This document shows positions 4,939-5,694 of a DNA stretch of 5,694 nucleotides, piece by piece. A program made the position numbers and the translations under genes. The stretch is taken from NCBI GenBank assembly GCA_030151985.1, contig JASLDZ010000498.1, forward strand, positions 1-5,694, in the 5' to 3' direction. Below the pieces are notes generated by a model, which saw only the letters and a program-made list of their open reading frames with translations, was not told the origin of the DNA and ran no database searches. The DNA is from Caulobacteraceae bacterium. Its GTDB lineage: Bacteria > Pseudomonadota > Alphaproteobacteria > Caulobacterales > Caulobacteraceae. The stretch's first letter is position 1. Every line of letters starts with the position of its first letter.

Positions 4939-5694
4939 GCTTCCGTCGCCGCGACGCCCAGCGCGAGGCGCAGGCGCGCCGCGGCCCAGGCCGGGTCGCT
5001 GGAGGGGGTCGCGCCCCGGCGGGGCGGTTCGCGGGTGAGCCGAAGGTGGTCGTCCACCGCCTCCACAAGGGCGCCGCCCGCGTTGCGGTGCAGGGGAGCG
5101 CCGGACGCCAGATCGTCGAGCAGGCGCGCGACCGTGCGGCCGCGCACCGGCGCCTCGCGCCCCGAGACGCACGCCAGCGCCATGGCCAGCTGAGCGCGCG
5201 CGACCTCCGGCGGTGCGCAGAGGAGGGCTGAGCGCGACGCCTCGCCCCGACCATCGGGCGCGATCTCCACCAGAGGCGACCTTCCCGGAGGCGGCGGCTC
5301 CGGCTCCGTCGCTTCATCCAGCTCCGCGGCGAGGCGGGCGCGGATGCGGGGGTGGCGCAGGTCGGCGTTGGCGGGGTCCTCGATCCAGACGAGTCCGCGG
5401 GCGTGGAGCCAGTCCCGCAGCGCGGCGCGCCGCGCCCCGAGCAGCGGCCGCAGCAGCGCGACGCCTCGCCCGTCCGGCCATACCGGCGAGGGCGCCCATT
5501 CGCGCAGCCGCCCCATGCCCGGCGCGTCGCTCTCGCGCATGCGGGCGTTCTCGGCGGCGTCGTCTCCCGTGTGGGCGAGGAGGATCACCCGCGCGCCCGC
5601 CTCCCGCGCCGCCTCCGCCAGCAGCCTGTGCCGCGCGGCGCGGGCGGCGGCGGGGAGCCTGCGCGCGGGTTTCGCTGCGTCCCAAACGAGCGGG
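4923..5694 (-). CDS. tilS: tRNA(Ile)-lysidine synthase TilS, 5' end beyond the window
   Basis: TilS attaches lysine to C34 of tRNA-Ile(CAU) so that it reads AUA codons; it works in the cytosol using ATP. Only the last 256 codons are visible (first full codon at 5693). The N-terminal P-loop SGGxDS motif would lie to the right of the window. Visible family blocks are RAARHRLLAEAAREAGARVI, then LLAHTGDDAAEN (the HxxDDxAE motif), LREWAPSP, LLRPLLGARRAALRDWL and GLVWIEDPANADLRHPRIRARL. The rest is a poorly conserved C-terminal region rich in Ala, Arg and Pro. A GTG at 5588 is inside the conserved block and is not the start. The usual Q and T of HxDDQxET are replaced by A and N here. The stop TAG lies inside the end of the serine hydrolase gene. 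Confidence 0.9.
   Translation of the reverse strand, partial: PLVWDAAKPARRLPAAARAARHRLLAEAAREAGARVILLAHTGDDAAENARMRESDAPGMGRLREWAPSPVWPDGRGVALLRPLLGARRAALRDWLHARGLVWIEDPANADLRHPRIRARLAAELDEATEPEPPPPGRSPLVEIAPDGRGEASRSALLCAPPEVARAQLAMALACVSGREAPVRGRTVARLLDDLASGAPLHRNAGGALVEAVDDHLRLTREPPRRGATPSSDPAWAAARLRLALGVAATEAQLAS

Noticed and set aside
1..5694. A defence, CRISPR, phage or toxin-antitoxin system
   Set aside because: There is no spaced direct-repeat array, integrase, transposase, nuclease or toxin/antitoxin-like pair; the genes are housekeeping or small conserved proteins.

Overview
This is a GC-rich window (roughly 70% G+C, with codon third positions almost always G or C) that looks like chromosomal DNA of an alphaproteobacterium. 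The protein styles, the intergenic repeats and the GCTA-type promoter motifs just upstream of start codons all suggest Caulobacterales (Caulobacter, Phenylobacterium or Brevundimonas type). The order is inferred from style, not from a search.

Layout, left to right. Bases 1-402 are non-coding and full of short inverted repeats. Next comes hisI (histidine biosynthesis) on the minus strand. An 87-bp divergent promoter region separates it from a plus-strand run of three genes. These are a YbjQ/UPF0145-family protein with an unusual C-terminal tail, an 11-nt-overlapping small two-helix membrane protein of 93 residues, and cysS (cysteinyl-tRNA synthetase). Bases 3064-3561 form a second repeat-rich gap. 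It holds a cloverleaf-like palindrome of about 136 bp and a 190-bp nested inverted-repeat element. It is followed by a secreted serine hydrolase of the beta-lactamase/class C PBP-like family on the plus strand. That gene ends tail to tail with tilS (tRNA-Ile lysidine synthase, minus strand), overlapping it by 16 nt. tilS runs off the right edge.

The genes are mostly housekeeping: histidine synthesis, tRNA charging with cysteine and tRNA-Ile2 lysidinylation. A periplasmic hydrolase and two poorly characterised proteins make up the rest. I see no phage, plasmid, CRISPR, toxin-antitoxin or defence system, and nothing that amounts to a new multi-gene system.

The most striking signal is inside cysS. 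About 320 bp coding for the linker and DALR-type region drop to about 52% G+C and 48% GC3, with rare codons such as TTA, AGA, ATA and CTA, while the reading frame and protein logic stay intact. Both junctions lie in conserved blocks, as expected for homologous import of a tract from a lower-GC donor. Next in interest are the cloverleaf palindrome after cysS and signs that several genes here are transcribed as leaderless mRNAs.
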